Assembly (NCBI GenBank): GCA_035222895.1
Contig: JAVYIG010000309.1
Location: 434,001 to 498,000, forward strand
DNA: 64,000 nucleotides
DNA from: Strongylocentrotus droebachiensis
Taxonomy: Eukaryota; Echinodermata; Echinoidea; Camarodonta; Strongylocentrotidae
Direction of reading: 5' to 3'
The translations under genes and the position numbers were made by a program. This document shows positions 38,301 to 53,365 of this stretch, one piece after another. Below the pieces are notes generated by a model that was not told the DNA's origin, made no database searches, and saw only the letters and a list, made by a program, of their open reading frames with translations. Numbering within the stretch: position 1 is the stretch's first letter; the number at the start of each line of letters is the position of its first letter.

Positions 38301-41300
38301 TGTTTGCCTCGTGTGTCAAAGGTTTTAGTTTAAAAAGTTATTTTGTTTTGTATATTCTTTTATTTTGTACATAGCAAACTGCTGATCCAAAGGAACATGA
38401 GAAGACAGAGAAATTGCTGAAACCTGTTCTAGACTGGGCTGAGTGCCTCTACCCTTTCTCAAGATTTCTTCAGCTGGAGAATGAAGTCAATGACATCCTC
38501 CTCACAGCCATCGCAGAGCTTCCTCTTACGAAAGAGACAGTTTCAATTCTAGGAAGGCATTTCTACGACATCCGTGACCTTCCACTGTTCCTGGAGGACA
38601 AATTTGGCCGACTTAGGGAGAAGCTGAGGCGCAAGAAGGTCCCTGCGGATCAGAGGCGGATCAAAAAGAAAGAAGGGAATGAGGTCCCAGATGGTGGAAC
38701 AACACCTGTTGTCTTTGAGACATTGATGGCTCACTACAAGAGGCAGAGCAAGAAGAGGATGCTTGAGCGCAACAACCGCAAATCTTCCTTCAGAAGTTTG
38801 GACGACAGTGTCTTTGAGCTTGATGATGCTACAGAACTAAGAAGCCGAATTGCATCCAAAGGAGAAGACGATTCTGTATTTGACTCAACAGCAGGGAGCA
38901 GTGCTGCCACTCCTCAGAAGGATGATGGAAATCGTCTGAATTCAGAAGAAGCAAGGTTGTTCCAAGTGGGTTCCAGGGAATTTGAAGGTAACTCAGCCTA
39001 CCTTCACTTTCTGGAGACCTTCTTTCTGGTGACATTTGGAAAGCAAGTCCAAGAAGATGAATTCATGTCCCAGACAGAACTCCCCTTGATTAGGTCTTTC
39101 CATAAGCAGGTCCTTGATTCAGAAATCAAGAAGAATTCTGGTAGAGCCCCGCAGAAATCCAATTTGCCAGTGGTAAAATCTAGTGATCTGCAGTTTGGAC
39201 AGGGTCTTGATGTTACTATAGAGCAGGATGAAATCAAATCGGTCCCTTCCAAAATTCATGGCCCAGGACTGTTCAAGAAGTTATTCGGTGGGCCTCTTGA
39301 AAAGGAGAAGGTCATGGAAATACCCCGGTTACCTCTTCAGCGTAGTAACAGTCAAACAAGTTTGACTGGATCTGTTAGTGATAGTCCTAGAGGACGAAGG
39401 GAAAGACAATCTTCAAAAAGCAGGAACACTGTACAGCTGAAGAGAAAGAAAGAGGACACTTGCTTTACAGGCATCACTGCTACTGACGGATTTAAGCCGA
39501 TAAGATTGAACTTTGGGAATGATTTCCTGCAACTTGGAAAGCTTGTGGACTGGTTGAGTAAATGGTCAGGAAGGCAACCTTCTAAGGGATTCCAGAAAGT
39601 GGACAACTCTGCAGAAGAGTCCAAGGTAGTCATGCAAGTGAAACTGCCCCAGCAGCTGATTCTAATAAGTGTGTGGCTCCTGCAACAAGTGTATGCTTCA
39701 GATACATTACAAGTTGAAGAAAGATCTCATGTGCTTCCATCTCCAAAGGATGAAGCTATTCGTGGTAAGGTGCAGTTCTCCTTTGCAGGAAAACGTACAG
39801 CAAAGAAGGATTCTTCATTGTCTGGGAGGCATCACCATTCTGGAAGAAGGAAGAGAGTCTCCTCCATCAGCAGAAGAGATAAGAGTAAACCAAGCGGACG
39901 TGAGAAGGATGATCACATTCCGGGAGAGGATGTTTCACCAGTAGACCTGTCAAGACCCATCAGTGTTGGGAATATACCTGCTATTGTTATCGAGAAGTCA
40001 GGTTCTTGTGATAATCTTGTAGACTCGGTTGCAACAGCTGCAGCACTCAATGCAAATGACAATCATCCTTTATTGGAGAGACCGCCAAGTGAAGTGGGAA
40101 GCGAGTTCATGGACGACCATGGAACCCGCAATGGCAAAGTGATGACTACAGAGGTCAAGGAAACCAAAAAGAAGCGCAGACAGCTGCCTGTAGTAAGTGA
40201 CGAAAAGCGCAGGAATTCCCCAAACATCAGCCAGTTACTCAAAGGAAAGATTGCACTTCCTATCAAAAAGAAACCTAAATCAAAGTTCAAATCAGTAGAT
40301 ACAGAGGAAGGAAAGGCTTCAAAAAAGCAAACTCGTAAAAAGAGAAGCAGTAGCGACCCCAAAAGGATGAATGATGTCACTGAATATGAAATGACTGATT
40401 TGGGCTATGAGAGGAACAAAACTGCCAGTAGACCTGATGTCTCAGATGATATTCCCGAAGCACCCGACCATGGTGCACCAGGCTCTGTAGACACCGAAGA
40501 TGCTGTTGGCAAACTGCATGTAGATTCAGGGAGCAACTTGCTTGGAATCAGTAATGATACTCTGTTCTCTGATCCACATCCTGAGGTGGCTTCAAACCAT
40601 AGCTTCAGGACTCAATCAGCGGATGGAGTCAACATGAGAAGGAGACCTTCCGTAGAGATCCTCAGGCGCAGTCCAAGTGGAGGCGGTATCCTCAGCACCG
40701 AAGGCCACTTCTACCAGAGTTCTTCTAGCACCAGCTCTCCAGACGTGAGCTCTCTGGAGGATTCTACTGATGATGAAGGTAACCTTGGTCACCAACCCGG
40801 GACTGATGAAACACCCAGAGAGATGAAAGCTGAGATGAAGTAAGTAGAAACATCCTCCAAATATCTTCAGCTTCACCACCACCACATCCCCGGCATCTTG
40901 TCGAGTCTGCATGAATCCAACCCAAGCTCCAAAATCCATAGAGTTCATATACCTAACAAATGTCGTCTACCAGCGACACTTGTTGCTACTGCACCACCAT
41001 TCACCACCCCAAGCCTTCATATGATCACTGTGTAATTGTTGTAGATCAACCAAAAGCATGTTAGTTCTGTGTTTAGATACTTGTTAGTGACAATGGGTTA
41101 TTACAATGTTTTTGTCCTTAAAGGTCAAGGGTTAGTTCCGGTCTGTGCTATCTTCTGAAGAGATTAGAATTATGAGCAGCATGGCCAAATGAGAAAATGA
41201 TTGAATGCACCATCGTAACGCCAGCTTAACCCATTCATTGTTGAACCCACAGGCACTTCCTCCTTATCCCTTACTTAAACCTACAGCAAATGCCACTTGG

Positions 41301-44300
41301 TTAAAAATAAAACAGCTTTTTTTATTTTAATAGCAAGAGTTGATACAAGTGTATTACAAATGTACCAATCATGCTGTTACCAAGGAGGAATGTTCAGACA
41401 AAACCTAAACTTACGAATCAAGAAGACATCTCCTTGTAGAATCAGTGTGACCCTTCCTTCATCAGTGTCTTGAATACTGACCATGTGAAACTGAGCTATC
41501 CTACATGTGCGTGGAAGGAACGCATAGAGCAGGCAGCAGGGCAAACTTGCAGTGAATGTCTTAAATGTAGAGGTGGACTGTGTTATTTGGAGTAGTGAAA
41601 GCTAGGATTTAGTCGAATCAGGGATCTACCAGTAACTATCTTTTAAGCACAATCTGATTAAAGCTGGATGTGAATACCTATCTGCTAAATAAGAAGGAAC
41701 TTCATAAACTCTCATGATCTCTATTTGTTTTGGTAGATTCAAAATGTTTCATATTCAGCTAAAGTTTTGTATCATGATCCCTTTCATTTTTGTAGTAATT
41801 ATTACCAGTATACTTACCTGTAAATTACATACAGATTATATATATAATAATCATATAATACATTGTAATCTCATGGTACATCATGCTACCTGTGAATTGA
41901 TTTTTATTTTTTTTTAAGAAAGTTATTTGCCAAAAATGTTGTGTTCGTCCAAAAGTCAAGAGAAATGTGAAATTGACCTACATTTTATGCTCCTGTGTGC
42001 TGCGCATGAACTTGCACGTACTGACCAAGTCAGAGAAGTATAATGTTACATGTCCATGTTTGTGCCAGCCTGTGCCCAGTCTCTAATTTGACCCTTGACC
42101 ATGATTCCTAAGGTTCCTTGAGCAGAGCCTAGATCTGTCAGCTTCTGGCTGTGGTGAACAAAACAACTTGAGTTGATTGTGTATACAGTATCGAATTAAA
42201 GTACATTACTAAGCCATTTATTATTTCGTTAATTGACCAAACAGTACATTTGTAAAAAGTTTGTAATATAAATATATAGTACAGCTATTTGAAGCCACCC
42301 ATTACGCTAAAGCATTATCCATGTGCAACTCTTATGTTAGACAACTTTATATCTACCATTTGTATGTACATGTACATATAAAAGTCATTTATTCAAATGT
42401 ATGATTTAAGTTTTAATCAAAAGCATTAAACCTATAGAGTTGTACTGCCATCCATCATGTAATATTTATACATGTATTTACAAATGTATAATGGAAATGT
42501 GCTAAAAAGAAATTGATATACCTGTATATTGAATCATCATAATCGTAGTTCCATTCACTCTTTGTCAAGTGATGTAAAGCTGTTGAACAAAGTGTTTTTG
42601 CTTAAATATCATATTTCTTTTACTCATGTACAATATCATTATAATTTCCCCCTTTTTTTTCATTGTATGAGTCATCAAATTCCACACAGTGCCTTTTTCT
42701 CTGGACAATATGCAACATGATTTTTTTATCCCAATATATTTTGAGATTGATAGTTTAGTTGCAATTTTTCAAATTTGATATAGTTTATAGTTTTGTTTCA
42801 TTTTTGCTGCTTGAAATGGCTCAACATGTGCAATATACATGTATTTGTACATGAAATTCAACAAATATTAGCATTTAAATGATTATATTAGATAATCTTT
42901 CATTTTGTGTTTCATTTTTATTTTATATTTCCTCCTTCATTAAAACAAAATTGTTTGTCATTAAGCATATTTAGCAATAGTCAACAGCAGATTAACATTT
43001 AATATAGAGCTCTTTTGGTGGAGTTATGAAATGAATAAATTTAACCTGTAGGGGTAATGGCATGTATTGCGATTAATTCGGAGGGCATTTAGCTTTCAAA
43101 GTTAGTTAAGATGGTTTATAATCTGTCATGTTCAAATGAAAATGATCATGAAATTTATTTACCCATTGTAATGCTTAAAACTGTCTTGGGTCGTTAGATG
43201 GTCAAGAATATATCAATGTTATCATTTTGTTAAATGAGCAATGTTGGGAGAAAAAAGTCTTAACAACAGTAACTAAAACAGTATAATTCTTCCAAAGTAG
43301 TGCAACTGTAAGTAAAATTTCAGTACATGATGATTTGTAACCAGAGATGCTTTTTATGGTACTTGAAATTACTCAGGAGTTGAACAGAATTATACCTTTA
43401 CCACAAAGTGTATTAGTACATGAACGTGTATCTATATTTTAGGTAAACATAGTAGCATTTACTGCTGTTAGCAAGTTTGAGTTGAATGTGAAATTAAAAT
43501 TTGCAAGTGATTTCAAAGATAGATTTGCAGGTATGAAGAGACCAAAAGCATTAAGTGTGCAAACATTGCACTATTTATACCACCTTAGTGAATTTTGAAT
43601 GAATCATGATTTATATCAATCAAGAATACTTCATGTTTCCAGAAAACCCTTTTTAATTTGTTTTTATAACTGCCATGTTTCGAAAACATACACTAGGTAC
43701 GAGGTATATTGTGTGTTGCTTCAAAGATTCCATCAGTAGACCTTGGAAAGCTTAGGTTACTATGCTTCTAAACTCTTTCCATGCCTGCAATAGATTGTTC
43801 ACTTAAGGCTTGTTCAAATATGACACAGCAAAATCAATGTGTTTTTTTTTATGATGACATATTCAAGTGTAAATCACTCTTATGTCTTATAACACAGAGC
43901 TCAGTGAGTATGTGCAAGTCATTTGCTGTCCGCATTTGTAATTCATTTACACGTTTTAAAAATGCAGAGGCTTTTATTGCAGCAGTTTATTGTACCATAT
44001 CTGAACAAGCCTTAATATGAACAAAAATTTAATAGACTTCTGTTACCCAAAAACTAATACTTGCTACCTAATAGTAAATAGATAGTAAAAATAGTCAAAT
44101 AATCCTTTAAAAAAAGTTTCTATGCCTTTGTAAAGTCATCTGCAATTAGGGGATAACTTTTTATAAATTCTTCCACTCAAAGAGACAAGTCATGGAAGAA
44201 ATCACTTAAAGTTACCCATATCCTATTTTATGCACAGATATTTAGGAGAAGTCAATGTGAAGAAATATAATTTTACAAGTAAACACCAATTTTCAGTGTT

Positions 44301-47300
44301 TATTAATTATTATTATATACCGGTATACATGATTTACTCTCCTCTTAGTCTTTAAGCCCAAGACAATATTTTCATTGGCTCATGATATTTTTATTTGAAT
44401 ATATAGGGACATAATAAGATATAGAGGAAAGCATTTTACAATTCATGATACAGGTATGTCTAATGCGCACATAGATGCAAAATACATTGATTTGCATTGC
44501 AATATTATAATGATATTCATGATTATACCAACATGAGAAATTGGTGCTGTTTATTAAAGGTGAATAAAAAAATATAAGTTATATTGTATTTCAGTTGTTT
44601 TGTTATCATTGCACTTGATATTTGTGTCATCATTACCAGCTTCTGTTCACTATCATTTGTCTTTCCCAACGCCCACCCCCCCCCCCCCCCCCTCCACGCC
44701 TCCTTTGTTATGAAAAAATTAGTCAGAGAAGTGTGTGAAAAATCACACATATAGTCAAAGAGTTGTGTGAAAAAAGCGCTCTCCATCTCCTCCTCTTCCT
44801 CCTCCCTCCCCTCTACTTCTTCCCCTCTCTCTTTCCCTCTCTCTCTCCCTTTCTCTCTCCCTCTTCCTTTCTCTCTCCCTCTGTCCCCTCTCTTCTGCCA
44901 CTTACTCCCCCCTCTCTCTATCTGTCTGTTTATCTCTCTTTTTGTCTCACCACTACCTTCTCCCCATCCTCCCTTCCCCTCTTCTTCAGCCCCTTTCCCT
45001 CTCCTCTCCTCCCCTCCTCCTCTTAAGGCGCGTAGCCACGGGGGGGGGGGGGCACGTGCCCCCCTAAAATTTCCAGGATCGGTTGAAATTTTGCAGACCC
45101 CTTTTTTTTACCTCGATCGATTACATGTATGTGCCCCCCAAACATCAAACTCTGGCTACGTGCCTGCTCCTCTTCTCCCCCTCCCCTCCCCCCTCCCCCT
45201 CTGTCCTATGCATTCTTTAGTTTGCCACCTCTAAAATACATTTACAGAAATAGCTAGTAGCATTGACACTTGACAAAATGACAATTGGCAAGTTCTTTGT
45301 TAATAGACGAAAATGTTCAATTGTCAAAACAGCGGTGGCTGTGATTATTTGCAAATTGTCTTTTGGAGTAACATTTTAATTTCATGCATTTTGTGTAGCA
45401 CAGAGGTATATAGGCAAGTATCAATTATGATTAATGCTATGGTCATTATTACCCAAAAGTAGCCTGCTCGGCGGCCGAGCGGCGAGTTTTTAACCAATTC
45501 TGCCCGGCGGCTGCCCGGCCACCGAGCGGCGGCCGCCCAGACACCACTCGTTTTTAGGGCATCGCTCGGTCGCCGCTGAAGTTTTAGCGCGGAGTTAAAA
45601 TTTGGGCGGCGCCTGCTCACTTTGCACTCGCCGCCCAAAATACGCTCGGTGCCTGGGCGGTCGCCGCCCGGGCACCGACCTAATCGCTGGGCGATGCCTA
45701 AATTCCAGCAGCGACCGAGCAGGCTACTGATCGGTCGGTCGCTGCTCTGATTTGTGACTATAGCTTTACCCCTTTTCATTTTAGATGCATCGATCATCTC
45801 ACAACTTCCTCAACCCCCCTTTACCCTTCCCCCTTTACCCTTCCCCCTGATGGCTGTCATGAGTGGTATACATGAGAAAAATGCGCCTACATTTAAATGG
45901 CCCTGTCCTTATTGCACACCCAACCTTCCTTATTGATATGGCCTTAAATGCATGTAGTTCTTTGTCTCTACTTACATGTTACTAATAATTGCATGTTTGA
46001 TATGTGCATGGGTGACAGAATGATGAAATGATCGATGGAAATGCAATATAGTTAGTGACATAATACTCATGTTTTTTATGTTTACCCAATTGCAACACAG
46101 TTATGCTGGTAAATACAAGAAGAAACTATAGGAAGTATATCGAGACAGCATGAGGAAGGGCAAGACCGTTAATAGACCATTGACTTGAGTTGCAACCTAG
46201 ATCCTCCTCGTTTGGGCCTTTGATGGTCTCTGCGTGGCCTACCGTACTGACCACCGCATCAGCTTGAGTATAGTGGGTTTTTAAGGGGAAAGTTGTGAAC
46301 AATCATAAAACGGATAATGAAAGTTGGAGATAAAATCGGGTGAAAAATTAGTAAGTTAGTAAATCAGAATTTTATGTCGCCAATTATGTATATGTTGTTT
46401 GGTTCTTCATGTGCATTGTGTGACATGGCGTAATGGTAGCTTCCGCTTAATTTTTACCTCAGCTTATTTAAAAGCAAAAATGATTGATTAATTTTTCTCT
46501 GATTTTGTTCTGCTTTTTGGTGCCGATTTTATAGGTAGGTTGATGGTACATGTAATTTTATTATCCTTTACATGAGGGTTTCATTTCCAGAGAGAGAGAG
46601 TATGACTTTGTGTGTGCATGTATATGAGACGGGGCGGGATGAAGAAAAGTAGGGTAAATTGACTTGTAAAGAAGAGTGAAATAAAGGAAGAGGTAATAAA
46701 AAAGAATGAGAGAACGAAAGAAGAGAGGAGAAAGAGTTACTTAATGATCAAGGTCTGGTCATTACTATGGGCTAAACATTCATAGGCCTACTCATTTTGA
46801 TACAAAACCAGTTACACTGTAGGAAAGAGTTGAATTGAAGGTTCAGTAAATATATTATCTTTTCGTCGCAGCCGGGCGCTGAATCATCGCAGTGAGCAAG
46901 ATGTACAATAATGTAAATGATAAAAGCATTCAAATATTGAAAATATAAATATATTATAAATTATTATAAGAGTATTACATAAAAATGATAAATGAGCTTA
47001 CATAGATGAAGAACATACATAGGGAGGGGGAGGTGGAGGAATATAGACCGGTCTTTAAACGTTTCAATTATACTTTTTAAACTTGTTCTTGACAACCTGA
47101 AAGCTATGTCGAGGCTTGCCTGACATATCAACAAGTAAAGTAAAGTAAATTATGTAAAGTTTGTATGTAGATTCCAAGCATTGTAGTTCATTTTTTAATA
47201 ACAGGTTAATTAATGGAATAACTCGTCACAAGGTCCCCATGAAAGAAACATCCATATATATTTGAATAGGTTATTAGTGCCGCGCAAGGGATAAAATCTT

Positions 47301-50300
47301 GAAATTGCACGCCCTCTCTAGTCTTGAACATTATAACGTATTTGACTACCGAATAAACAAATTCCTTTCGGATCAGTTTTGGACTGAATGATGAGTGCCA
47401 GTATCAAAATATTGAATAAACGAGTAAGTTTTTATTTTAGAATTCAAAACTCCAACAAATTTTCACGATACCCACGTATTTCTACGTATTTTGTATTACA
47501 GAACACGATAGTCAGCCTGAATAAACCAGAGTAAGAATATTATTAAATTTGTCCGGTCCCACAAGTTACAATTTGTGTAATGTTCGGAGCGTCGATTGTT
47601 TTTGTTGTTTAATTTCAAATCTTGTTAAATTTGTTGGATTATACGACTTAAAACTACTTAAAATGTTTTAAATGGATTTGTTAAAAAGTATTTACCTTCA
47701 CTTTGCTTGGCCTTGGCGTTATATTTGTGTTGTTTTTGTCCCACAAAAAACAAAAATGAAATTGAGACTTTTGATTCCTTCGAGAGACGAGAGTCTCTGA
47801 AAAAAGTGAAAGTTTGTTTTCACTAACAAAAGTTGAACTTATTGTCATAGTATTGAGAACTATGGGCAAATCGAGAGAGTACAACTTTGTAAGGATATTT
47901 TATTACCAGAGTAGATGATGAATAATTACATAGTTTTCTAAGACTAGGTAGGTCTAGACTCTATAGATCTAGATCTAAATAAGATTAAGAGGAAAATTAG
48001 CATTTGATTTTGAATATTTCATTTTTATCTTCAAAACTTAAAATGTGTAACAAAGCACATTTGAAAAGTCCCTGAATCAAGAGATTTGGCAATTGTAAGT
48101 GTAATTGGTCCTTCTCTCAATCAGTGATAGAGGTGTTTTATTTTTCAGTAGTGCTGCGATCAATGCTCTCCCTAGATAGATGGGCCTGTGAGCTGAGCTG
48201 AGCTGAGCTGAGTGGACGTGCGACGGGCAAAAATGAGAGACAAGTTTTTATCTTCATCAAATTGTTGAAAAGTTATCAAAAACAGAATTTTGGGGAAAAC
48301 ATGCAAATCTGTAATTCTTCCAAATTATTGTTTTAAATGGTGTAGACTCTAAATCTCTATATTCATATTTACTCAATTTTTTTTGCATGGGTGAAAAATG
48401 GGAAGTACTTTACAGTTGAGAATATTTGTTTTTATATATTTTGTTGGTCCTACCAAATTAGGAATGCAAGGAATGCAATGGATGAAGATGAGGAGGGTCG
48501 AAGGTCACCTACGGACTTCAAGAAGACCTCTCAAGCACCCCTTGTACGAGGAGGGGAAAAGAAGAATGGTGATATCAAGAAGCTAGTCAGATCTGAAGTC
48601 AAAAGAATAATGGAGGTAAGATCTCTAAGATTAAGAAGGGATATCCATATTCTTGATTGCTCTGGACTTAGACATGGACATTTCTTAAAAATTTGATAAC
48701 AATAAAAAAGAAATGAAGATTCAAATTATTTTGCGAAAATGAAGGTAAATTGTAGGACATTGGTAGATTTGAAGAGTAAGTCTTCATGAATCTAACACAT
48801 TGCAGGACCATGTAAGGAATATGACGTTATGGAAAAAATCATGTTAACAATTGTTTTGAAATACTCGTCTACTTGAGATGGTGTCAGAAAAATTGCAGTC
48901 AGGGTTGAAAGTCAGTTTATCTTTTTATTTGAAAATATAACTCTATAAGAATACATGTACACAGTTTATATAAAACACATGATTTCAAGCATTTTCAATA
49001 TCCTCAGAATAAATAGAAAAATAGAAAGGAATTTTGTTTCAATTGTTAAAAAAAAGAGTATTATTGTTGATTTCTGTTTGAAGGCACAACACCAGTCCAT
49101 GATGAGTATGCTCGATACAGCAGGGACATTGATACTGAACAATCTAGAGCAGACAACCAATGGACAGCAGCATCGCGACACCAATGGTTCCTTGTCTTTC
49201 AATGAGCATGAAAGCCATCAGAACAAAACGGATCAAATTCTGCAAGTGAGGCATGAACAGCAGTCAATAGCAGGCCCTTCAAATGTGACAGAGAGAAGTC
49301 ACAGTGTTGGAGGGGAAAGTTTCAAGGGCAAGCGTACAAATATTTATGATGGTGAAGGTCAGTTTGGAATGGGTGCTGATGTGGCTGGACAGGAGAGTGC
49401 AGGAACTAATGGAGTGCCTCCTTTGAAGCTTGAAGACCTGGTTAGCTCTAGGGAACCTCGTTACCACGAAGGAGGAGGTCTGCAGTCTGCCAGAAACATT
49501 CCAGGAATGATTACAGGATTTCCACTTCTAACGATACCAAAAGACAGCGGGAGAGGTCGAGAGGGAGGTTTGGGCGTGGTGGGGGGTAGCGAGTATGACT
49601 TGATACCTACCAGGGAAAGGGACAGTGCAAGGGCTGCACTTCCTGACAGAAAGGATATAGTGCTGTTAAGAGTATTACCAGAAAGGACAGGTGCTTCCTT
49701 GCCACCGAGGAGGGGTCCAACCAATCCCCCACTGTACAAGCAATCTTTTACTTATGATACTCGGACACCACGTGGCCCACCTAACTATGCCCCTTCGGGA
49801 ACACAACCACAGATAATTGGTGGGTTGCCTTTGCTCAGAATCCTTCCAGAGAAAGATTATAAACTTCCTGTCCCTCATCACTCTAATGTCCCCTACTCAC
49901 AAATGGCTCAACCCAAGATGATACATCCTCCAAACCCGATTGGTCAGCATGGCCCACCTGGGCACACTCCACGTGAAGCATGGGGGAACCCGTCGACCGC
50001 AGGGACAAATTCGGCTTACCGTCCTCAAGGCAGGATTGACATTCCACTGTTGGGGATTGACACAAACAAACCGTTCCCAGCAGCGTCTCAGTTGATGCGT
50101 CAAGTTCCATTGAATAGCCAAGTGCAGTCAGAGTACCATCCCAAAACGGAAAGAACTAGAATAAATCTCCCTCTCCTATGTCTGAAAAACCCTGAACCAC
50201 AACCTCCATTGCAACCAAACTTTCAAAGGCCTCTGCAACCCAAACTTCCTATTGTTTCTCCGGAGGAGATCCTTGCCTACCAACAGGAGAAAAGGAGGCG

Positions 50301-53300
50301 AGATCTAGAGAGGGAGGAGGAATTTAGGAAGCAAAATGGGGGACCTATGCAACTCTTACATCTGGAACCAGAACCAACAGCAGATGTACTTGCAACAACC
50401 TCCAGGTAATGTACTCCATTTCTCATCATTTTATTCAACTTATTCCTTATTTATTATTCTCATCGTGTCTTTCCTTTTTATATTGTTGTTGTATTATAAA
50501 ATTCTTCTCTTCTTTATTTTGTCATCACCTCTTAATATATTGTTTACCAGATTCAACAGCTCATATCTATGCAGTTGAAGATGGTTCAATTTCATTGAAT
50601 AAATTTACATGTATTCCTACCTGTAATTGGTTACTGTGTTAGTAGGGGTTTGGTTTTCAACATATCTGTTAAGGTAATAGATGAATGTGATATTTATTAT
50701 TTACTTTTTGAAATTCATACTGTACAATTCTAATAAATGTCTATCATTGTGCTATAAATCTGTTGTTCACATTTCTTGTTCCTTACAGGCAGAGGAGAAG
50801 AGAGAGATTGGAAAGCAAAGAAAACGATCCTAGATCAGGACTTGAACCTGGAGAAAAAGGTGCAAAGATCAAAAAATCACATTCCCAACCCAAAGACAAC
50901 AGAAGAGGCAGAGTATCTTCAAAGGATGATGACCTAATCTTAAAAGAAATTCTATCTGATGAGGAGGAGGTGAAGCAGACAAGGCATCCCAAAGCTTCTC
51001 CAAGAGGAAGGGTGGTCATGGTGATGCCCAAAGAAGATGAGACTGTGTCTTCCAGACAGAGAGCAGAGGAGGAGGATGAGGTTATGCAAGTGGGGTCTGA
51101 TAACAAGGTTTGTTTAATCCTATCAATGCTTCAGTGAAGTCTTCATGCATTCATGTAGGAAATACCGTAATTGTCTATGTATAAGAAGCACTTTTTTTCC
51201 GCCAGAAGAATTCAAAAGTCGGGGATGCGTCTTATACACAGAAACAGGATATTTTGAGTCCTCAAAATGCTACTTTTTAGTGGTTTTCGAAAATCTCTGT
51301 GTCTCAACATGAATGACATAATGCGAATAAAGAATGGGGTCTACTATTTGAAGTTAAACTACGTTCCTAATTTTTTTTTTTTTTTGTCTTGGTCCTAAAA
51401 ATAGAATGCGTCTTATACACAGAGATTTACGTAATAATCTATCTACTACCAAGAAGAGATTGGCCATAGATTTTGGTGGATTAGCTTTAATGCATTGTAC
51501 ATCAAGAAAATTGTGTAGCCTTAGCTGAGAATCGCTAATGTTCCAGAAATTAACAGAATAGACACTGGCGGTGTACTGGTAATATTGATTTTGTAGGTCA
51601 CATATGATATTGAATTTTACACTCACTACGTTTACATTTTTTCACTCTTTTGTTCCTTTGACCAGATGGAGTTGGAAGGCCTACAGAGACCTGCAGTTAC
51701 CAGGCATGATGTAGAGACTCAAGTTTCTGCTCTAGGGGCGGGTTATGCCTTAAAACCAGGTAGGCATTTATTCCTCCTTGTATAGAGATTATCCCACCTC
51801 TACACATTTGTCATTTATGAGCCCATTGAGCAAATGCAGGAGGCTCAACAGTTTCAATACATCCCCTGAAGTGTGCTGGCAAATAGCACAAAAATTGGAA
51901 ACAGTTTGACAAAGTTTAGTCCATTGACTAGAAGAAGTGATATCAAGCCAGCCAACTTGAAAGTCTATTTATGGTGCTCTGGAAAACAACTGTAAGGGGG
52001 TGGGGATGGGGGGGGGGGTACAAAATCTTGTACATTCTTTCTGGTATATATATAGTAAAGGTTTACCACTTTATAATTGTGCCCTTCTCCTTCCTTGTAC
52101 TCTGCAAGATGTTCTTAGTGTTTTAAGGTGTCAAATACTGTGGGCATAATGAGGTTACAAATTTTGAGACATTATAACTGAGCTAAACTTTTTTTTTTTT
52201 TAATTTTATTTTAGGATCTCACGATGAAGCTCTCAAGGACCACGATGCCAGCCCTCTGTATCCAACTTCTGCTCAAATCCACTATGAGACCGTCATGAAG
52301 CTCCAACAGCCCCCTCTAGCGGTCAGAACAAGAGAGGCTGAGACACAGATGAAGGATGTGAGGGAAGCGGGCACATCGATGGAAGGTAGAGAAGGCTTGG
52401 ATAGCATACAGGAAAGACTTGCCAGAGGAAGGACTGACCTATCAAGAGAAGAAGGTATGTTCAGTAAAGGTGCATGTAACAGCATGTTCTCTTGCTCACT
52501 TGTCTCTGAAACTGTCATGTCAGTATTTTCAGAGCAAAATATGTAGCTAGGGTCACTAATTGAACTAAAATATCTTTGCTTGACACTATACATTACAGTT
52601 GCCCCCTAAGGATCTTGTTTGTACTCTCTAAAACAGCAAAATCTGTTTATTCAAAGACTTCTGTGGACTGTAAAAAATAAGCATTTTGACCCAATCACTT
52701 TTTGGCCTGAAACTTACATGAATACGGAGCCTTGCCATAAAAGTCATGCAAAGTTCATGGTTGTGCAATATATTGATCAAAGTATTATATACTTAAGACC
52801 AAGTTATTTTTGGCTGAGTATTCAATGGGGTAGTAATTTTCAATTCATTTGAATTTCATTGCTTTAATGTAGCCAATCCAACAGTGGAAGAGGTAGAGGA
52901 GCAGTATACCCAAGCAGTGACGGGTCTCAACAAAGCAGGGAACATCATCGCACCGGACATCTTCTTTGGACTCCGCTTTAGATCTGGAGAAGAGCAGGCG
53001 TCCAAAGCAGGGACAGATGTAAGAGAGCAAGTCCTGATAATTTTAGTTTACTATCAACCTGTGTGTCGGGCCATCTATTGTAATAACAGTCGAAGTGATC
53101 TAAGTAGGAAGGTGGTGTCATTTTAATGATGCATATGCAAACCGTCCGTGTTTTTCTCATTGTGGAATATATATTTGACACCCGTTGACATTCATCGCTA
53201 CCTCAAAATTCCATTAATGCTTCTGAAATATATGACTTGGCTTCTTGCCAAACATTGAAACCAGGTCATTTACATTGTCATGGTATGAATAATGGGGAGG

Positions 53301-53312
53301 TTCATTTTCCTA

Positions 53313-53365
<53 letters not shown>

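Larger units (their letters stand above)
36656..38374 (+). other. CPLANE1 intron 8
   Basis: Two foldback elements fill most of it (36773-37214 and 37698-38280). About 480 bp of AT-rich sequence separates them. Confidence 0.75.
40840..48461 (+). other. CPLANE1 intron 9 (7.6 kb)
   Basis: Mostly AT-rich and featureless from 40840 to 44650 and from 45740 to 48461, apart from a short GAGCT tandem at 48188-48212. The middle holds a poly-C run, a CT-rich tract, a TTAA foldback and a GC-rich foldback (see entries). No exon-like sequence was found, and exons 9 and 10 join in frame without one. Confidence 0.65.

Noticed and set aside
44763..45234. Ser/Pro/Leu-rich open frames
   Set aside because: Low-complexity CT tract plus a MITE. 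No family resemblance.
45345..45797. 150-codon minus-strand frame
   Set aside because: Spans the GC-rich foldback. Openness follows from base composition.
48955..49083. Exon 11 starting upstream at 48955
   Set aside because: The extension is AT-rich intron. The acceptor at 49083 gives an exact phase 0 join to exon 10.
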